Part shown: piece after piece, positions 6,899-8,506 of the stretch
Numbering within the stretch: the stretch's first letter is position 1
Layout of the letters: each line of letters opens with the position of its first letter
Made by a program: the position numbers and the translations under genes
Notes under the pieces: model-generated
The model's database searches: none
The model's input: the letters and a program-made list of their open reading frames with translations, nothing else
What the model was told of the DNA's origin: nothing
Assembly: GCA_022360415.1 (NCBI GenBank)
Contig: JAKSDB010000030.1
Location: forward strand, 1 to 8,506
Reading direction: 5' to 3'
From: Chlorobiales bacterium
GTDB lineage: Bacteria > Bacteroidota > Chlorobiia > Chlorobiales > Chlorobiaceae
DNA length: 8,506 nucleotides

Positions 6899-7834
6899 AT
6901 GGAGAATGAAGTCCGGGATGTAGTAATTATCGGCACGGGGCCTGCGGGCCTTACGGCCGCCATCTATGCAAGCAGGGCGAATCTCAGGCCCCTTGTTATC
7001 GACGGTGAGCAGCCCGGCGGGCAGCTGATGATTACAACGGAAATAGAAAATTATCCGGGTTTTCCGGAAGGAATAAACGGGTCGGAGATGATGGGCAGGT
7101 TTCGTGAACAGGCTGTCAGGTTCGGCGCGGAGTTTGTCAAAGGCAGCGTCAGCGAGGCTGATCTGTCCCGAAGCCCTTTCTGTATCTATCTTGATGGAGA
7201 GAGTGAGATTCTTACAAAGACACTGATCATTGCCACAGGCGCAAACGCAAAGTGGCTGGGGCTGCCTTCAGAGAAAAAATACCGGGGCCGGGGAGTCTCG
7301 GCATGCGCGACCTGTGACGGTTTTTTCTTCAAGGACAGCCATGTTTTTGTCATAGGAGGCGGTGATACGGCTATGGAAGAGGCGTTTTTCCTGACCCGTT
7401 TTGCTTCCAAAGTAACGGTGGCGCACAGGAGGAGCGAGTTTCGCGCCTCGAGGATTATGAGCCTGAGAGTCGAGAAAAATCCGAAAATCAGTCTGGAGCT
7501 GAACCAGGTTGTGGATGAAATCCTTGGTGACGGAACGAAAGTAACAGGTATAAGACTGAAAAACGTTAAAACAGGAGAATTGAAGGAGCATTCCTGTGAC
7601 GGTGTCTTTATCGCGATCGGCCACTCTCCCAACTCCGGAATTTTCGAACGGCAGCTCAATATCGACGAGTACGGCTATATTGAAACAGCAAAATCGTCTA
7701 CCGAAACAAACGTTCCGGGAGTCTTTGCCTGCGGCGATGTGCAGGATTATACCTACAGACAGGCGATAACCGCTGCCGGAAGCGGCTGCATGGCTGCACT
7801 GGACGCGGAGAAGTATCTGGAATCAATACGATAG
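6899..7834 (+). CDS. trxB: Thioredoxin reductase (NADPH)
   Basis: Predicted 311-residue low-molecular-weight thioredoxin-disulfide reductase, a cytoplasmic FAD enzyme (normally a homodimer) that passes electrons from NADPH to thioredoxin. The N-terminal FAD Rossmann motif is GTGPAG (residues 12-17), followed by GEQPGGQL (36-43) and the second FAD-domain motif IATGA (111-115). The redox centre CATCDG has Cys136 and Cys139. The inserted NADPH domain shows VIGGGDTAMEEA (151-162) and VAHRRSEFRAS (174-184); His176, Arg177 and Arg178 match the pattern for binding the NADPH 2'-phosphate, which argues against a ferredoxin-dependent enzyme lacking it. The C-terminal FAD contact is FACGDV (276-281). 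The ATG at 6899 fits the usual short N-terminus; no Shine-Dalgarno sequence is visible. The gene is isolated from trxA by a terminator and a palindromic repeat, and faces a convergent regulator gene. Confidence 0.96.
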   Translation: MENEVRDVVIIGTGPAGLTAAIYASRANLRPLVIDGEQPGGQLMITTEIENYPGFPEGINGSEMMGRFREQAVRFGAEFVKGSVSEADLSRSPFCIYLDGESEILTKTLIIATGANAKWLGLPSEKKYRGRGVSACATCDGFFFKDSHVFVIGGGDTAMEEAFFLTRFASKVTVAHRRSEFRASRIMSLRVEKNPKISLELNQVVDEILGDGTKVTGIRLKNVKTGELKEHSCDGVFIAIGHSPNSGIFERQLNIDEYGYIETAKSSTETNVPGVFACGDVQDYTYRQAITAAGSGCMAALDAEKYLESIR

Positions 7835-7851
7835 AGGGAGAGTGCCGCTCA

Positions 7852-7871
7852 CGACAATTTATAGAGGCGCC
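7852..7871. repeat. Possible remnant end of the palindromic repeat
   Basis: CGACAATTTATAGAGGCGCC in the trxB/regulator gap resembles the right end of the 6743-6879 repeat. It matches about 17 of 21 positions with one gap against 6858-6878. Its first seven bases (CGACAAT) also match the reverse complement of the left end. It begins 17 bases after the trxB stop. No second arm is visible nearby, so it would be a solo terminus. The match is short and found by eye, so chance is possible. Confidence 0.35.
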
Positions 7872-7930
7872 TTGTCACTATGTGCTGCCTGCCCGGATGG
7901 GGGGGATCGTCGGACAGATCGGGTGAGGGG

Positions 7931-8506
7931 TCATATGCCTTTCGTCACCGAGAGTGAGAGGTTTTTTTCTATACCGTACTTCTTCAGCTTGCGATAAAGA
8001 GACGAGCGGCTGATGCCGAGTATTTCCGCTGTTTTCGTCTGGTTTCCGCCTGCCACCTCATAAGCTTTGATGATTGTCTGCAATTCAGCGTTTTTCAACA
8101 GCAATTCTTTGCCGTAATGCGGGAGCGGAACGGCAGGGGGTTGCTCGGCCGGGGTATCCTGCTTCTCTTCTTCCGCAGATGGGCTTTCCTTGACGGGTTC
8201 AGCGACAGGTGAAGAAGTCGTGCTTTCTTCACCTGTGCCGTTTTGAAACAGGAGGGGGACGGATGCTATTTCGTTTCCGTTACGATTTATTGCAGCCCTG
8301 CGAACAATATTCTGAAGTTCACGAACATTTCCCGGCCAGTCATATCCGGCGAGTTTTTCAAGAACAGGCCTGCTGAACGAGAGCGCTTCGATGTTGTTTG
8401 CCGTACAGAAGCTTTCAAGAAAAAGGTTTGCCAGAAAAGGAATATCTTCCCTGCGTTCTCTCAACGGCGGGATGACAAGAGGATATTCCTCAAGACGGTA
8501 ATAAAG
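7931..8506 (-). CDS. Sigma-54-dependent transcriptional activator (NtrC type), C-terminal part
   Basis: The frame is open to the right edge, so only the last 191 residues are present; the N-terminal sensory domain (if any), Walker motifs and GAFTGA loop lie outside the window. The visible part begins LYYRLEEYPLVIPPLRERRE, the end of the AAA+ domain, where the Arg of YYRL matches the arginine-finger region. The AAA+ lid contains YDWPGNVRELQNIVRRA. A Fis-type helix-turn-helix, GGNQTKTAEILGISRSSLYR, lies near the C-terminus and binds enhancer DNA. Between lid and helix-turn-helix is a roughly 44-residue linker (8111-8242) rich in Glu, Pro, Ser and Thr, probably disordered. Such proteins use ATP hydrolysis to open sigma-54 holoenzyme promoters. 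The target genes and signal cannot be told from here. It converges with trxB across a 96-base gap in which I see no strong terminator, only a weak GACAA/TTGTC stem (7853-7857 with 7872-7876). Confidence 0.93.
   Translation of the reverse strand, partial: LYYRLEEYPLVIPPLRERREDIPFLANLFLESFCTANNIEALSFSRPVLEKLAGYDWPGNVRELQNIVRRAAINRNGNEIASVPLLFQNGTGEESTTSSPVAEPVKESPSAEEEKQDTPAEQPPAVPLPHYGKELLLKNAELQTIIKAYEVAGGNQTKTAEILGISRSSLYRKLKKYGIEKNLSLSVTKGI

Noticed and set aside
7186..7659. 157-codon and 118-codon open frames on the - strand
   Set aside because: They are antisense shadows inside trxB, which has complete FAD, NADPH and CxxC motifs.
7853..7876. GACAA/TTGTC stem as a terminator between the convergent genes
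   Set aside because: It has only five base pairs, a 14-base loop and no T-run on either side, so I did not list it as a terminator.

Overview
The window looks like chromosomal sequence of a green sulfur bacterium (phylum Chlorobi, family Chlorobiaceae, perhaps Chlorobium or Prosthecochloris). That placement rests on the character of the DnaE, TrxA and TrxB proteins, roughly even base composition, and a palindromic intergenic repeat of a type I recall from these genomes. It is recognition from memory, not a database result. There is no CRISPR array, rRNA, tRNA, transposase or phage gene.

Bases 1-2503 hold a carbohydrate pair on the + strand. The first gene is a 5'-truncated glycoside hydrolase family 65 disaccharide phosphorylase. 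It overlaps by about 41 bases a GT4-type glycosyltransferase, so the two are probably co-transcribed and translationally coupled. A near-consensus sigma-70-type promoter sits on the stop codon of the glycosyltransferase gene and probably drives the next gene, dnaE. This encodes the catalytic alpha subunit of DNA polymerase III. It has all three polymerase aspartates, but its N-terminal PHP domain has lost expected metal ligands.

Bases 6192-7834 carry the thioredoxin system: trxA (thioredoxin) and trxB (NADPH-dependent thioredoxin reductase), both on the + strand. TrxB would use NADPH to reduce TrxA, which then reduces protein disulfides. The two genes are separated by a probable intrinsic terminator and a 137-base palindromic MITE-like repeat that ends 19 bases before the trxB start. 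A short sequence resembling one end of the same repeat lies just after trxB.

The right edge holds the C-terminal part of a sigma-54-dependent, NtrC-type activator on the - strand, convergent with trxB. Its effector and GAFTGA regions lie beyond the window.

Most of this is ordinary housekeeping sequence. The points most worth a second look are the palindromic repeat and its possible remnant around trxB, the degenerate DnaE PHP domain, and the absence of visible Shine-Dalgarno sequences before dnaE, trxA and trxB. I found no convincing evidence of an undescribed multi-gene system.
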